A stretch of DNA of 64,000 nucleotides from Pseudomonas sp. MF4836 (GCF_002018875.1 NZ_MVOL01000006.1:124001-188000), one strand, 5' to 3'; counted from the first letter of the stretch, positions 38,715-49,085 are shown. Program-made: numbers and translations. The notes: a model not told the origin generated them from the letters alone.

Positions 38715-39767
38715 ATGCTCAATAACGATCGCCTGTTGGTGCAGATTCTGCTCCTGGTGTTGTTTGGTGCCAGTTTGTGGGTGATGGCGCCGTTTTGGTC
38801 GGCGCTGTTCTGGGGTGCGGTGCTGGCGTTTGCCAGTTGGCCGCTGATGCGCCTGCTGACACGCTGGCTCAATGGCCGCGAGTCGTTGGCCGCGGCCCTG
38901 TTGACCCTGGGCTGGATGGTGCTGGTGGCCGCACCCATGGTCTGGCTGGGCTTGAACCTGGCTGACCATGTGCGCGATGCCACGGCCTTTATCAAGGACG
39001 TGCAGGTCGATGGCCTGCCCGCTGCGCCGGTCTGGCTGGGCAGCATCCCTCTGGTCGGGGAGCGTCTGGTGGGGCTGTGGGACAGCATCGATCAGCAGGG
39101 CGCGGCGATGATGCTGGCGGTCAAGCCCTACCTGGGGCAGGTCGGGAACTGGTTGCTGGCGCGCAGCGCACAGATCGGCGGCGGCATCCTCGAGTTGACC
39201 CTGAGTATCGTCTTTGTGTTTTTCTTCTATCGCGACGGCCCGCGCCTGGCGCTGTTCGTGCACAAGCTGCTGGAACGCCTGATCGGCGAGCGGGCCGGCT
39301 ACTACATCGAGCTGGTGGCGGGTACGGTGCAGCGGGTGGTCAATGGCGTGATCGGCACGGCAGCGGCCCAGGCGATCCTGGCCCTGATCGGCTTCCTGAT
39401 CGCAGGGGTGCCGGGCGCCCTGGTCCTGGGGATCACCACCTTCCTGCTCAGTCTGATTCCCATGGGGCCGCCCCTGGTGTGGATACCGGCCACGGCCTGG
39501 CTGGCCTGGAAGGGCGAATACGGGATGGCGGTGTTCCTTGGGATCTGGGGCACGTTCATCATCAGCGGCGTCGACAACGTGCTCAAACCCTACCTGATCA
39601 GCCGTGGCGGCAACCTGCCTCTGGTGATTGTGCTGCTGGGGGTGTTCGGCGGCTTGATTGCCTTCGGTTTTATCGGCCTGTTTATCGGCCCGACCCTGCT
39701 GGCGGTGGCCTACAGCCTGCTCACCGACTGGAGCGCGAGCCAGGCGCGGGTCGAGGACCAGCGCTGA
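38715..39767 (+). CDS. AI-2E family transporter (PerM/YdiK type)
   Basis: This 350-residue integral membrane protein has about eight hydrophobic segments and the family signature LSLIPMGPPLVWIPA in its C-terminal half, together with FGGLIAFGFIGLFIGPTLLA. The family name comes from TqsA; many members are cation or solute exporters, so the substrate is not certain. The ATG at 38715 is the only good start. It is followed by a convergent gene at 39822. Confidence 0.88.
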   Translation: MLNNDRLLVQILLLVLFGASLWVMAPFWSALFWGAVLAFASWPLMRLLTRWLNGRESLAAALLTLGWMVLVAAPMVWLGLNLADHVRDATAFIKDVQVDGLPAAPVWLGSIPLVGERLVGLWDSIDQQGAAMMLAVKPYLGQVGNWLLARSAQIGGGILELTLSIVFVFFFYRDGPRLALFVHKLLERLIGERAGYYIELVAGTVQRVVNGVIGTAAAQAILALIGFLIAGVPGALVLGITTFLLSLIPMGPPLVWIPATAWLAWKGEYGMAVFLGIWGTFIISGVDNVLKPYLISRGGNLPLVIVLLGVFGGLIAFGFIGLFIGPTLLAVAYSLLTDWSASQARVEDQR

Positions 39768-39821
39768 CCGTGCGACCTGCTGGCGTGCAGGCGCTGGCAG
39801 GCCAGCGCCGCTTTCCGCGGA

Positions 39822-40667
39822 TCACGCGGCGACGTTGACGCTGCTGCCGACCTGCGCCACGTTATCGAGCTGATACTGCTTGTTCAGATTGGCGATCATC
39901 TTGCCCAGGGCCTGGGCCAGTTCGCTCTTTTCGCTGGAGGCCGTGCTTGGCTGATCACGACCGGCCTGCAACGCGGCCTTTAGCTCGTCGCTGCTGACGC
40001 CACCGCTGTTATCGCTGTCCAGCACCTTGAGCAGGGCGGCACTGCTGTCAGTGCTGGTGCTGCTATTGCTGGCCTGTAGCGCGCTGCTCAGTTCGCTGGT
40101 GGTAATGCTGCCGTCGCCGTCGGTGTCCAGCTGGCTGAACAACTCCTCACTGGAAGCCTGCTGAGGCGGCGGTGGAGGCGGGGCGAGGGCGGCGGCCATT
40201 TCTTCCTGGCTGACGCTGCCATCCTGGTTCTTGTCCAAGGCCGAGAAGATTTCCTTGCTGTCGGCGCTGCTGCCGGCACTGCTCAGGCCGTTGCTCAGCT
40301 CGTCGCTGCTGACAACGCCGTCACCGTCGGTGTCCAGGGCCTTGATCAGGGCATCGGCCAGCTCGGTATTGGGTGCCTGGTCCTGCGATGGCGGCGGCGG
40401 GGGCGCCATGGCGGCCATTTCTTCGCTGCTCAGGCTGCCGCTGCTGTCGCTGTCCAGGTCACTGAAGTTCTTGCTCAGGCTGACCAGGATGCCGTTGTCG
40501 CTTTTCTGCGACAGGGCGCTCTTGAGCTCGTCCTGATCCACTGCGCCGTCGCCGTTGCTGTCGAGTTTGCTGAACAGCTCTTTCTGCAACTGCTGGCTGC
40601 GGGTGTTGTTGGTCGTACTGCTGCTGGAGCTGATATAGCTCGAATAGTTACTGACGCTACCGATCAT
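39822..40667 (-). CDS. Six-EF-hand calcium-binding protein, XopAW-like
   Basis: This 281-residue protein has no signal peptide and a Ser/Thr-rich N-terminus. It contains six canonical EF-hand loops at 36-47, 72-83, 112-123, 145-156, 181-192 and 217-228, each with Asp at position 1 and Glu at position 12. They form three pairs separated by polyproline linkers (89-93, 163-168). The gene therefore looks built from a repeated two-hand unit. Pseudomonads carry related proteins named after the Xanthomonas effector XopAW, but no secretion system is nearby and export is unproven. I chose the ATG at 40667, which has AGGGAG 8 nt upstream; a GTG three codons earlier overlaps that site. Confidence 0.85.
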   Translation of the reverse strand: MIGSVSNYSSYISSSSSTTNNTRSQQLQKELFSKLDSNGDGAVDQDELKSALSQKSDNGILVSLSKNFSDLDSDSSGSLSSEEMAAMAPPPPPSQDQAPNTELADALIKALDTDGDGVVSSDELSNGLSSAGSSADSKEIFSALDKNQDGSVSQEEMAAALAPPPPPPQQASSEELFSQLDTDGDGSITTSELSSALQASNSSTSTDSSAALLKVLDSDNSGGVSSDELKAALQAGRDQPSTASSEKSELAQALGKMIANLNKQYQLDNVAQVGSSVNVAA

Positions 40668-40789
40668 GGGGCTCACTCCCTGCGGATGGATAAAGCCGGT
40701 GGGTGTGCCGGCTTGTGCAGCCTCGCGGGGGGATTTGTCGTGGGTATGTGGGCTTTGTACCCGGGGCTACACATGCTGCTCGAGGGGGA

Positions 40790-41836
40790 TCAGTGACGCG
40801 GCAGGCGGACCACCACGGTCAGGCCGCCGCCAGGGGTTTGTTCCAGGCTCAGTTGACCACCCAGGCGCCCGACCGCCTCGCGGGCGATGGTCATGCCCAG
40901 GCCGACGCCGCCGGAGTTGCGGTTGCGCGAGCCTTCCAGGCGAAAGAACGGCTCGAATACCGCCTCGCGTTGGGTGGCGTCGATCCCCGGGCCGTGGTCG
41001 ATGACCCGGATCAGCAACTGTTCGCGGCTGTCCTGCAGGTCGATCGCGGCATGCCCGGCGTAACGCAGGGCGTTGTCGAGCAGGTTGTTCAGGCAGGAGC
41101 GCAAGGCCATGGGCTGTACTTGCAACGGCGCGCAGTGGCCGCTGGCCTGGACATCGGCGCCCTGGTCCTGGGCGTTTTCGCAAAGCGATTCAACCAGGGC
41201 CTGCACGTCCATGCGCTGCTGGGCTTCACTGGTGCGCTGCTCGTGCAGGTAGCTGAGGGTCGCGTCGAGCATGCTGATCATGTCGTCGAGGTCCTGGCGC
41301 ATCTGCCCTTGCAGCTTGATGTCTTCGATCTGCTCCAGGCGCAGCTTGAGGCGCGACAGGGGCGTGCGCAGGTCATGGGAAACCGCGCCGAGCATGCGCC
41401 CGCGCTGCTGCACCTGCTCGCGGATGCGGCGTTGCATCAGGTTGAAGGTGTGGGCCGCCTGGCGTGCCTCTCGTGGCCCGGACTCATCCAGAGGTGGGCT
41501 GTCGAGGTTTTCACTCAGGCGTTCGGCGGCGCCGCTCAGGCGCTGGATCGGGCGGCTCAGCAGCTTGGCGCCGTACCAGGCGGCAATCACCAATGAAATC
41601 AGCTGAAAGGTCAGCGGCACGATGGGCCCGCCAAACCACGGTCGTGGCGGCCGCGGTTCAAAATTCGGCGGCCCGCGGGGCGGACCGTTGAAGGCTTGTC
41701 CGGCCTGGGGAGGGGGCGGCGGCGGTGGCGGGCCGTAGTGGTGAAACCAGAAAAAGGCCAGCAGGTGGGCGAGTACGATCGCAATCAGCAACATCCCGAA
41801 CAGGCGGCTGAACAGCGTATCGAAACGCCCCCGCAT
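40790..41836 (-). CDS. Two-component sensor histidine kinase
   Basis: This 348-residue membrane kinase has TM1 (about 10-31) and TM2 (about 71-90). They flank a periplasmic loop of only some 40 residues that is strikingly proline-rich (GPPPPPPPPQ then PPRGPPNFEPRPPRP). HAMP follows, with the phospho-acceptor His154 in AVSHDLRTPLSR and ATP-binding boxes NNLLDNALRYA, DHGPGID and GVGLGMTIA. The signal may be sensed by the membrane segments or by the proline-rich loop. Its start overlaps the regulator stop by one base, so the pair is coupled. Confidence 0.93.
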   Translation of the reverse strand: MRGRFDTLFSRLFGMLLIAIVLAHLLAFFWFHHYGPPPPPPPPQAGQAFNGPPRGPPNFEPRPPRPWFGGPIVPLTFQLISLVIAAWYGAKLLSRPIQRLSGAAERLSENLDSPPLDESGPREARQAAHTFNLMQRRIREQVQQRGRMLGAVSHDLRTPLSRLKLRLEQIEDIKLQGQMRQDLDDMISMLDATLSYLHEQRTSEAQQRMDVQALVESLCENAQDQGADVQASGHCAPLQVQPMALRSCLNNLLDNALRYAGHAAIDLQDSREQLLIRVIDHGPGIDATQREAVFEPFFRLEGSRNRNSGGVGLGMTIAREAVGRLGGQLSLEQTPGGGLTVVVRLPRH

Positions 41837-42612
41837 CAGCCGATGTCTCGCGCGTCGAACAGATAACCCTCACCGCGTACGGTCTTGATCAGCTGTGGCG
41901 ATTTCGGATCGTCGCCCAGCTTCTGCCGCAGGCGCGAGACCAGCAGGTCGATACTGCGGTCGAAGGCTTCGATGGAGCGGCCGCGTGCGGCGTCCAGCAG
42001 TTGCTCGCGGCTCAACACCCGGCGCGGGCGCTCGATGAACACCCAGAGCAGGCGGAACTCGGCATTCGACAGCGGCACCACCAGGCCATCGGCGGAGATC
42101 AGTTGGCGCAGGACGCTGTTCAGGCGCCAGTTGTCGAAGCGGATATTGGCCCGCTGTTCGCTGCGATCGTCGCGCACCCGGCGCAGGATGGTCTGGATCC
42201 GCGCCACCAGTTCCCGAGGCTCGAACGGCTTGGCCATGTAGTCGTCGGCGCCCAGTTCCAGGCCGATGATGCGGTCGGTGGGTTCGCAGCGCGCGGTGAG
42301 CATCAGGATCGGGATGTCCGATTCGTTACGCAGCCAGCGGCACAGGGACAGGCCGTCTTCGCCCGGCAGCATCAGGTCGAGCACCACCACGTCGAAGTGT
42401 TCGGCTTGCAGTGCCACGCGCATGGCGGCGCCATCGGTGACGCCACTGGCGTGGATATTGAAGCGTGCCAGGTAGTCGATCAGCAGTTCGCGGATCGGCA
42501 CGTCGTCGTCAACGATCAAGGCCCTTGTGTTCCAGCGTTTTTCGTCGTTGCTGACGGGCGCTTTCTGATCGTCGTTGAGAGGGGCTGGAGTGTTTTGCAT
42601 GGGTGCGATCAT
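41836..42612 (-). CDS. OmpR-family response regulator
   Basis: This 258-residue DNA-binding regulator has an N-terminal receiver (phospho-acceptor Asp79 in VVVLDLMLPGEDG, Lys in YMAKPFEP). A C-terminal winged helix has the OmpR/PhoB signature LIKTVRGEGYLF. It is the partner of the downstream kinase. The ATG at 42612 gives an unusually long 30-residue tail before the receiver; the ATG at 42600 is equally possible and neither has a strong ribosome site. Target genes are unknown. Confidence 0.93.
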   Translation of the reverse strand: MIAPMQNTPAPLNDDQKAPVSNDEKRWNTRALIVDDDVPIRELLIDYLARFNIHASGVTDGAAMRVALQAEHFDVVVLDLMLPGEDGLSLCRWLRNESDIPILMLTARCEPTDRIIGLELGADDYMAKPFEPRELVARIQTILRRVRDDRSEQRANIRFDNWRLNSVLRQLISADGLVVPLSNAEFRLLWVFIERPRRVLSREQLLDAARGRSIEAFDRSIDLLVSRLRQKLGDDPKSPQLIKTVRGEGYLFDARDIG

Positions 42613-42913
42613 CTGCCAGGTAGGCTGCCAACCACAAAGATGGGCTGCGAGGTTGTGGCTTCAGCATAGGCGTCCGGCCCGAGGGCTGGAAGTGCTGTTC
42701 GGGGTATAGCGGCTGGCGAGGGTAGCGCTGTGGATTGTTGCGGGCGTGTCGGAAGTGTATCGGGATTGATACAAAGCCCGCCGGGTCGGCCATTGTGCCC
42801 GATATGGCAGCTGATCGGGCGCTCCTGGCGACGATTTACCGATCACCGGGTCCCGGAACATCCCGGCTTGCGCTACAATCCGCGCCGATTTCGACTTGCC
42901 TGAGAGCCCATTC

Positions 42914-43612
42914 ATGTCCGCCTGCCAGACTCCTATCATCGTCGCCCTGGATTTCCCCACCCGTGACGCCGCACTGAAACTGGCTGATCAGCTGGACCCG
43001 AAACTGTGCCGGGTCAAAGTCGGCAAGGAACTGTTCACCAGTTGCGCCGCCGAAATCGTCGGGACCTTGCGCGACAAGGGTTTTGAAGTGTTCCTCGACC
43101 TCAAGTTCCATGACATCCCCAACACTACGGCGATGGCGGTCAAGGCCGCGGCGGAAATGGGCGTGTGGATGGTCAACGTGCATTGCTCCGGTGGCCTGCG
43201 CATGATGGCCGCCTGCCGTGAAGTGCTCGACCAGCGCAGCGGCCCGAAACCGCTGCTGATCGGTGTGACCGTGCTGACCAGCATGGAGCGCGAGGACTTG
43301 GCCGGCATCGGCCTGGACATCGAGCCCCAGGAGCAGGTGCTACGCCTGGCGGCGCTGGCGCAAAAGGCCGGCATGGATGGCTTGGTGTGCTCGGCGCTGG
43401 AAGCCCAGGCGCTGAAAGCCGCCCACCCGTCGCTGCAATTGGTGACTCCGGGCATCCGTCCGGCAGGCAGCGCCCAGGACGACCAGCGGCGCATCCTCAC
43501 CCCGCGCCAGGCGCTGGATGCCGGTTCCGACTACCTGGTGATCGGTCGCCCGATCAGCCAGGCGGCTGATCCAGGCCAGGCGCTGGCGGCTGTGGTCGCC
43601 GAACTGGCCTGA
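42914..43612 (+). CDS. pyrF: Orotidine 5'-phosphate decarboxylase
   Basis: PyrF carries out the last step of UMP synthesis. The 232-residue protein has the catalytic Asp-Lys-x-x-Asp region [12 protein letters not shown] and the phosphate-binding loop with [14 protein letters not shown]. The ATG at 42914 gives the family N-terminus ([10 protein letters not shown]). It stands alone, divergent from the response-regulator gene and convergent with the next oxidoreductase. Confidence 0.97.
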   Translation: MSACQTPIIVALDFPTRDAALKLADQLDPKLCRVKVGKELFTSCAAEIVGTLRDKGFEVFLDLKFHDIPNTTAMAVKAAAEMGVWMVNVHCSGGLRMMAACREVLDQRSGPKPLLIGVTVLTSMEREDLAGIGLDIEPQEQVLRLAALAQKAGMDGLVCSALEAQALKAAHPSLQLVTPGIRPAGSAQDDQRRILTPRQALDAGSDYLVIGRPISQAADPGQALAAVVAELA

Positions 43613-43688
43613 GGGTGAACAGGCCCTGAGTCGCCAGTCCATCGCCGGTGTGCCGGCGATGGACGGTGCCTTCAATGGTCAGCCGCGC

Positions 43689-44693
43689 TTAAACCTTCAG
43701 CACCAACTTGCCAAAGTTCTCGCCGCTGAACAGTTTCATCAGGGTTTCCGGGAACGTCTCCAGCCCTTCGACAGTATCTTCCTTGCTCTTGAGCTGCCCC
43801 TTGGCCATCCAGCCGGCCATTTCCTGCCCGGCCGCCGCGAATTGCGCGGCATGGTCCATCACCACAAAACCTTCCATGCGCGCGCGGTTGACCAGCAACG
43901 ACAGGTAGTTGGCCGGGCCTTTGATCGCTTCCTTGTTGTTGTACTGGCTGATGGCGCCGCAGATCACCACCCGTGCCTTGAAATTCAGGCGGCTGAGCAC
44001 CGCATCCAGAATGTCGCCGCCGACGTTGTCGAAATACACATCGACGCCTTTCGGGCATTCGCGCTTGAGGCCGGCGTGCACGTCTTCGCTCTTGTAATCG
44101 ATGGCGCCGTCAAAACCCAGTTCGTCGATCAGGAACTTGCACTTGTCCTGGCCCCCGGCGATGCCGATCACGCGGCAGCCCTTGATCTTGGCGATCTGCC
44201 CGGCAATGCTGCCCACCGCTCCGGCGGCCCCGGACAGCACCACGGTCTCGCCGGCCTTGGGCGCGCCGACGTCGAGCAGGGCGAAGTAGGCGGTCATGCC
44301 GGTCATGCCCAGGGCCGAGAGGTAGCGCGGCAGGGGAGCGAGCTTGGGGTCGACCTTATAGAAGCCGCGAGGCTCGCCGAGGAAGTAGTCCTGCACGCCC
44401 AAGGCGCCATTGACGTAGTCGCCGACATTGAAGCCCGGGTTGTTCGACGCAATCACCTGGCCCACGCCCAGGGCACGCATCACTTCGCCAATCGCCACCG
44501 GCGGGATGTAGGACTTGCCCTCGTTCATCCAGCCGCGCATGGCCGGGTCCAGGGACAGGTATTCGTTCTTCACCAGAATCTGCCCCGGCCCCGGTTCACC
44601 GACCGCAACCTGCTGGTAGGTGAAGGTCTCGCGGGTCGCCGCGCCTACAGGGCGCTTGGCGAGGAGGAACTGGCGATTGGTCTGGCTGGTCAT
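43689..44693 (-). CDS. NADP-dependent MDR-type oxidoreductase
   Basis: This 334-residue medium-chain reductase belongs to the zinc-free PTGR/CurA-like group. It has the NADPH-binding segment SGAAGAVGSIAGQIAK, and DYKSEDV and VDVYFDNVGG further on. Related enzymes reduce the C=C bond of enones. I chose the ATG at 44693 (MTSQTN); a GTG three codons upstream (44702) is in frame but less usual. No partner gene is adjacent in its direction. Confidence 0.88.
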   Translation of the reverse strand: MTSQTNRQFLLAKRPVGAATRETFTYQQVAVGEPGPGQILVKNEYLSLDPAMRGWMNEGKSYIPPVAIGEVMRALGVGQVIASNNPGFNVGDYVNGALGVQDYFLGEPRGFYKVDPKLAPLPRYLSALGMTGMTAYFALLDVGAPKAGETVVLSGAAGAVGSIAGQIAKIKGCRVIGIAGGQDKCKFLIDELGFDGAIDYKSEDVHAGLKRECPKGVDVYFDNVGGDILDAVLSRLNFKARVVICGAISQYNNKEAIKGPANYLSLLVNRARMEGFVVMDHAAQFAAAGQEMAGWMAKGQLKSKEDTVEGLETFPETLMKLFSGENFGKLVLKV

Positions 44694-44923
44694 GGCAGGC
44701 ACTCAAGGTCAATGAAACCCTAGTTGATAGACCTTCAGCGCCGCTGCCGCAAGGATTGCCGGCGCAGCGAATAGGCGCCGATCCAGTGCAGTGATGGTCA
44801 CCCCGGGCGGTTTATCACTGCCGCGCATAAGCCCTCAACCGGGCTTCTGATAGTGCTGCCGCAGGGCCCCGGCCTGTGGCTAGACTCCCGGCACGCGACC
44901 CGCATTCCATCGAGGACATAACA

Positions 44924-45685
44924 ATGAGCATGACGTTTTCCGGCACCGTGGCCCTGGTTACCGGTGCCGCCGCCGGTATTGGCCGAGCCACCGCCCTGGC
45001 ATTCGCCGGCGAAGGCTTGAAAGTGGTGGTGGCGGACCTGGATGTCGACGGCGGCGAAGGCACAGTGGAGCTGATTCGCCGTGCCGGTGGCGACGCCTTG
45101 TTCGTGCGCTGCAACGTGACCCTGGAAGCAGATGTACAGCAACTGATGGCCCAGGCGGTGAATGCCTACGGGCGGGTCGATTACGCCTTCAACAATGCCG
45201 GAATCGAGATCGAGAAGGGCCGGCTGGCCGACGGTACCCAGGATGAGTTCGACGCGATCATGGGGGTCAACGTCAAGGGCGTCTGGCTGTGCATGAAGTA
45301 CCAGTTGCCGCTGATGCTGGCCCAGGGCGGCGGCGCCATCGTCAACACCGCTTCGGTGGCAGGCCTCGGGGCAGCACCGAAGATGAGTATCTACGCCGCT
45401 TCCAAGCACGCGGTGATTGGCCTGACCAAGTCCGCGGCCATCGAGTATGCGAAGAAGAAAATCCGCGTCAACGCGGTCTGCCCGGCGGTGATCGACACCG
45501 ATATGTTCCGCCGCGCCTATGAGGCCGATCCAAAGAAAGCCGAGTTCGCGGCAGCCATGCATCCGGTGGGCCGGGTGGGCAAGGTCGAGGAGATCGCCAG
45601 CGCCGTGTTGTATCTGTGCAGTGACGGCGCGGCCTTCACCACCGGCCATGCGCTGGCGGTCGACGGCGGCGCCACCGCCATCTGA
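44924..45685 (+). CDS. SDR-family oxidoreductase
   Basis: This 253-residue classical short-chain dehydrogenase has TGAAAGIG (cofactor glycines), NNAG, the catalytic Ser and YAASK (Tyr and Lys), and ends with DGGATAI. An Asp after the second strand (VADLDVDGG) favours NAD(H) over NADP(H). The substrate is unknown. The ATG at 44924 follows CGAGGACATAACA; three nearby Met codons (44924, 44930) make the exact start flexible by two residues. Confidence 0.9.
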   Translation: MSMTFSGTVALVTGAAAGIGRATALAFAGEGLKVVVADLDVDGGEGTVELIRRAGGDALFVRCNVTLEADVQQLMAQAVNAYGRVDYAFNNAGIEIEKGRLADGTQDEFDAIMGVNVKGVWLCMKYQLPLMLAQGGGAIVNTASVAGLGAAPKMSIYAASKHAVIGLTKSAAIEYAKKKIRVNAVCPAVIDTDMFRRAYEADPKKAEFAAAMHPVGRVGKVEEIASAVLYLCSDGAAFTTGHALAVDGGATAI

Positions 45686-45893
45686 GGGGATTTTTCGTCG
45701 AGGCGGGACGGTGATGTGCCCTGTCGCATCCAGGCCCGCCCGATCGACCTCGACCGTCCTGAAAACGACCTGCACCTAGCTTTTTGCCATTATTCCGACG
45801 CCAGAGACTTGTGTTGCGGTACAGCCCGTTGCGAACCTGCAGTACTCGAAAATGGCCTTGCCGCCATTGGGTATCGGAAGGGGACTGAGCGCA

Positions 45894-47861
45894 ATGAATT
45901 CGGCCACGAGCGGACGTTTTGCCAACCTGGGCATGGCAAAGAAACTGGGCATCGGGTTTACCCTGGTCCTGTTGTTGACGGCAGTGGTGGCGGCCATTGG
46001 TGTCTGGTCGTTGCAAACCATCAGCCATCGTTTTGATGGCCTCAAGCAGATGTCGTCCCTCAACAGCGGTTTGCTCAACGTGCGCCTGCTGGAGCAGGAG
46101 TACGCCCTGCGTGGCGACCCCAAGACCGTCGATGCCCTGCATGAGGGGGTCGAGGGTTTGCTGCGGTTGGCGTCCGAGCTCAAAAGCCAATCGGCGGCGA
46201 ACGTGCCGGTAATGAACGATGTCGAGCAGGCTTTGGCGGCTTATCGCAAGGCTTTCGATGAGTTTGTCGAACTGACCCAGGCCAAGGACCTGGCGCTGGA
46301 GATGGCCAGTTGGTCGGTCTCCAGCGTGGCCAATAACCTCGATGTCCTCCAGGCCGGGCTGGCCGACGATGGCACCTACGGATTGAAGGAGTCCCAGGGC
46401 AAGGAGGGCAGCGAATTCATCGACCAGGCCAATCAGGTCAGCCAGGTCTCGCGGCTGATGTTGCAGGCCATGAATGAAGCGCGCCTGCGCCTGGATCAAA
46501 GCCGCAAGGGCGACGAAGAAAATGCCGGCCAGGGCAAGATCGAGCAGGCCGAGCAGGCGCTGGCCCAGGCCGAGCAGCTCAAGACCGCAGTCAAGGATGC
46601 CGGCTATCAGACGGTGCTCAATGAGGTCGCCGGGCACATTGGCAACTTCGGCGAAAAACTCGCGGAGTACACCGGGCTGCTGGCTCAGGAGAAAACCGTT
46701 TACCAGCAGCTGCGCGAACGCGCCGCGCAGGTGACGGAGCGGGTCGACCAGGCCTACGCCGCCCAGGACCTCTCAATGCAGGCCGAGCTGAAGCAGAACG
46801 CCTGGCTGATCATCGGCTCTTCGGCCCTGGCCCTTTTGGTGGGCCTGCTGGCGTCGTGGATCATTACCCGGCTGATTGTCGCGCCGCTGCGCAGCGTGAT
46901 TCGCGTGGCCCAGCAAATCGCTGCCGGCGATCTCAGCGCCACGGTCGAGGTCACCCGGCGCGATGAGATCGGCCAGTTGATGCTGGCGATGCAGCAGATG
47001 GGGGCAGGGCTCAGCAGTATTGTCAGCGGCTTGCAGGCTGGTATCGAGCAACTGGCCAGTTCGGCCCAGTCCCTGTCGGCGGTCACCGAGCAGACCAACC
47101 TTGAAGTCAGCAGCCAGAAGGAAGAAACCGAGCAGGTTGCCACTGCCATGAATCAGATGACCGCCACCGTCCACGACGTGGCGCGCAACGCCGAAGAGGC
47201 GGCGCTGGCGGCGCAGTCCGCCGACAACAAGGTGGAGAGCGGGCAACAGGTGGTGCGCCAGAGCATGCAGCGCATCGAGCAACTGGCCGACTCGGCGACC
47301 AGTGCCAGCAGCAGCATCGAAAGCCTGAGTGCCGAGATCCAGAACATCGGCGCGGTATTGGGGGTGATCAAAAGCGTGGCCGAGCAGACCAACCTGCTGG
47401 CCCTCAACGCTGCCATTGAGGCTGCGCGTGCGGGCGAGCAGGGCAGAGGCTTTGCGGTGGTGGCCGACGAAGTGCGGGCGCTGGCCAAACGGACGCAGCA
47501 GTCCACCGAGGAGATCGAGCGCCTGGTCAGTGCCTTACGTGCGGCGGCGGACTCTTCGGTGCAGCAGATCCAGGGCAGCGGCGAGCTGGTCAAGCTGGCG
47601 GTCAGTGATGCCCTGCAAACCGAAAGCGCCCTGGGCAGCATTGCCGCGGCGGTATCCCTGATCCAGCAGATGAACCAGCAGATCGCCGCCGCCGCCGAGC
47701 AGCAGAGCTCGGTGGCCGAAGAGATCAATCGCAGCGTCACCAGCATCCGTGCCAGCGCCGACCAATCGTCACTGGCGATGCAGGGCAATGCCGCATCGAG
47801 CATTGAGCTGGCGCAGTTGGGGGTGGAGTTGAAGGGGATGGTCGGGCACTTCCGGCTCTGA
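45894..47861 (+). CDS. Methyl-accepting chemotaxis protein with large HBM-type sensor
   Basis: This is a 655-residue chemoreceptor. TM1 lies at about 20-40. A helical periplasmic domain of about 260 residues (41-300), much longer than a four-helix bundle, fits the helical bimodular (HBM) type found in P. putida McpS. TM2 (303-325) is followed by HAMP and a complete signalling domain with [30 protein letters not shown] sequence. McpS-like receptors sense TCA intermediates, but ligand residues cannot be read here. The ATG at 45894 follows GGAAGGGGACTGAGCGCA. In-frame ATG at 45852 lies in sequence without membrane-leader character. Confidence 0.9.
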   Translation: MNSATSGRFANLGMAKKLGIGFTLVLLLTAVVAAIGVWSLQTISHRFDGLKQMSSLNSGLLNVRLLEQEYALRGDPKTVDALHEGVEGLLRLASELKSQSAANVPVMNDVEQALAAYRKAFDEFVELTQAKDLALEMASWSVSSVANNLDVLQAGLADDGTYGLKESQGKEGSEFIDQANQVSQVSRLMLQAMNEARLRLDQSRKGDEENAGQGKIEQAEQALAQAEQLKTAVKDAGYQTVLNEVAGHIGNFGEKLAEYTGLLAQEKTVYQQLRERAAQVTERVDQAYAAQDLSMQAELKQNAWLIIGSSALALLVGLLASWIITRLIVAPLRSVIRVAQQIAAGDLSATVEVTRRDEIGQLMLAMQQMGAGLSSIVSGLQAGIEQLASSAQSLSAVTEQTNLEVSSQKEETEQVATAMNQMTATVHDVARNAEEAALAAQSADNKVESGQQVVRQSMQRIEQLADSATSASSSIESLSAEIQNIGAVLGVIKSVAEQTNLLALNAAIEAARAGEQGRGFAVVADEVRALAKRTQQSTEEIERLVSALRAAADSSVQQIQGSGELVKLAVSDALQTESALGSIAAAVSLIQQMNQQIAAAAEQQSSVAEEINRSVTSIRASADQSSLAMQGNAASSIELAQLGVELKGMVGHFRL

Positions 47862-47954
47862 GGCCGTGTGCTTCACCTGCGGGTTATTGGCCGCAGGTTG
47901 AGGGCAGGTCCTGGCCCTTGCCGCACGAGGAGCTCGTGGGGCAAGGGGCTGGCA

Positions 47955-48725
47955 TCAATCGTAGATCGCTTTCTTCTTCCAGTCGGCATCGGTTTCGGCG
48001 GTCTTCAGGCCTTCGGTCAACTGGTTGACTTCGCCTTCGACCGGCTGGGTGCTGGCCAGCACCATCGAGTTGGCCCGGGCCAGGAGCTTCTCCAGGTACT
48101 CAAGTTGCTCCCTGTAGGTGTTCGGGTCCTGCTGCTTGCGCAGGTACTGGGCGCCGCGCTCGAAAGCCAGGCGCGCCTGGCCGGGCTGGCCCTGCTGCAG
48201 GGCATGCTGGCCAAGGTTGTTGAAAAACTCGATGTGCAACAGCACCAGCAGATGGCGGATCTCGCGGATCCAGCGCTTGGCTTCATTGGTCGGCAAAAAG
48301 CCGTCCTGGGCCGCGCGCGTCACCTGGCCGTGCATGGCTTCCAGCAGAAAGCGCACATCCTTGGCCTTGGCTTCGGTCTGGATCGGGCAGGGTGGGTTGT
48401 TCACCGGGATCGATTCGCCCTGGGCGATCAACGCATTGAGCTCGGCGATACGGGCCTTGATCCCGCTATCGGACTTGTGCAGGTTGAGCAGGCGCTGGTT
48501 GACGTTGAGTTCCAGTCGGGTCAGCAGCAGCTTGAGCGCCGGTGTCATCAACTGGCCGGGGAATGTCTCGGTGATTTCGCCGCAACGACGCAGGCGATCA
48601 TTGAGTTCGACCTTGGTGCGGGCCTTTTCCAGTTTGCTGTTTTCCACCACATGGTTCATGTAGCCAATGGCGATCAGTATTACGATCCCGGCTACAACTA
48701 GCAGGGTGATCATGAGTGGTGTCAC
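47955..48725 (-). CDS. Membrane-anchored helical protein of unknown function
   Basis: This 256-residue protein has one N-terminal membrane segment (about 5-23) and then a long, mostly helical soluble domain rich in Leu, Glu, Gln and Arg. Two Cys occur at RRCGEI and NPPCPIQ. No domain is recognised with confidence. The start is taken as the GTG at 48725, 8 nt after GAGG; the ATG at 48713 would shorten the N-terminus by four residues. It is transcribed toward the chemoreceptor gene. Confidence 0.7.
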   Translation of the reverse strand: MTPLMITLLVVAGIVILIAIGYMNHVVENSKLEKARTKVELNDRLRRCGEITETFPGQLMTPALKLLLTRLELNVNQRLLNLHKSDSGIKARIAELNALIAQGESIPVNNPPCPIQTEAKAKDVRFLLEAMHGQVTRAAQDGFLPTNEAKRWIREIRHLLVLLHIEFFNNLGQHALQQGQPGQARLAFERGAQYLRKQQDPNTYREQLEYLEKLLARANSMVLASTQPVEGEVNQLTEGLKTAETDADWKKKAIYD

Positions 48726-48966
48726 CGTTAAGACCTCTTTATAGGATTTCGCGTGCGAGTGTAGTGGCTTCGCATGGGGGCGCATAGCGCCGCTCGACGA
48801 GCCGGGCCAAGCTGCAACGCTGCTTATATAGGTAGTGGCGGCAATAGGTGCACATTGCCATCATTGGCAGCGCTGGACTATAACGCCTTGTCGGGTGCCA
48901 GAATATAGGCGTCAAAGCCCGGGCGACAGAAATGCTCGCCCAGGCCGGTAATCGGCGGGGAAGTCA

Positions 48967-49023
48967 TTGATTTAAATAAATTTATATCAGGGGGTTGACG
49001 ACCCCCCAATCCATCCATAGAAT
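48967..49023 (+). promoter_or_regulatory. Strong stable-RNA-type promoter for the tRNA cluster
   Basis: TTGACG (48995-49000) and TAGAAT (49018-49023) are 17 bp apart. An A/T tract just upstream (48967-48987) is placed like an UP element, and a GC-rich discriminator (GCGCGCC) follows the -10, as in stringently controlled rRNA and tRNA promoters. Apart from this promoter, 48726-49085 shows no gene. Confidence 0.75.
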
Positions 49024-49085
49024 GCGCGCCACTTACAGCGTAAAGCACACAGCGAAACGCAGTAAGCAGTGAATGTTGTACGTGT

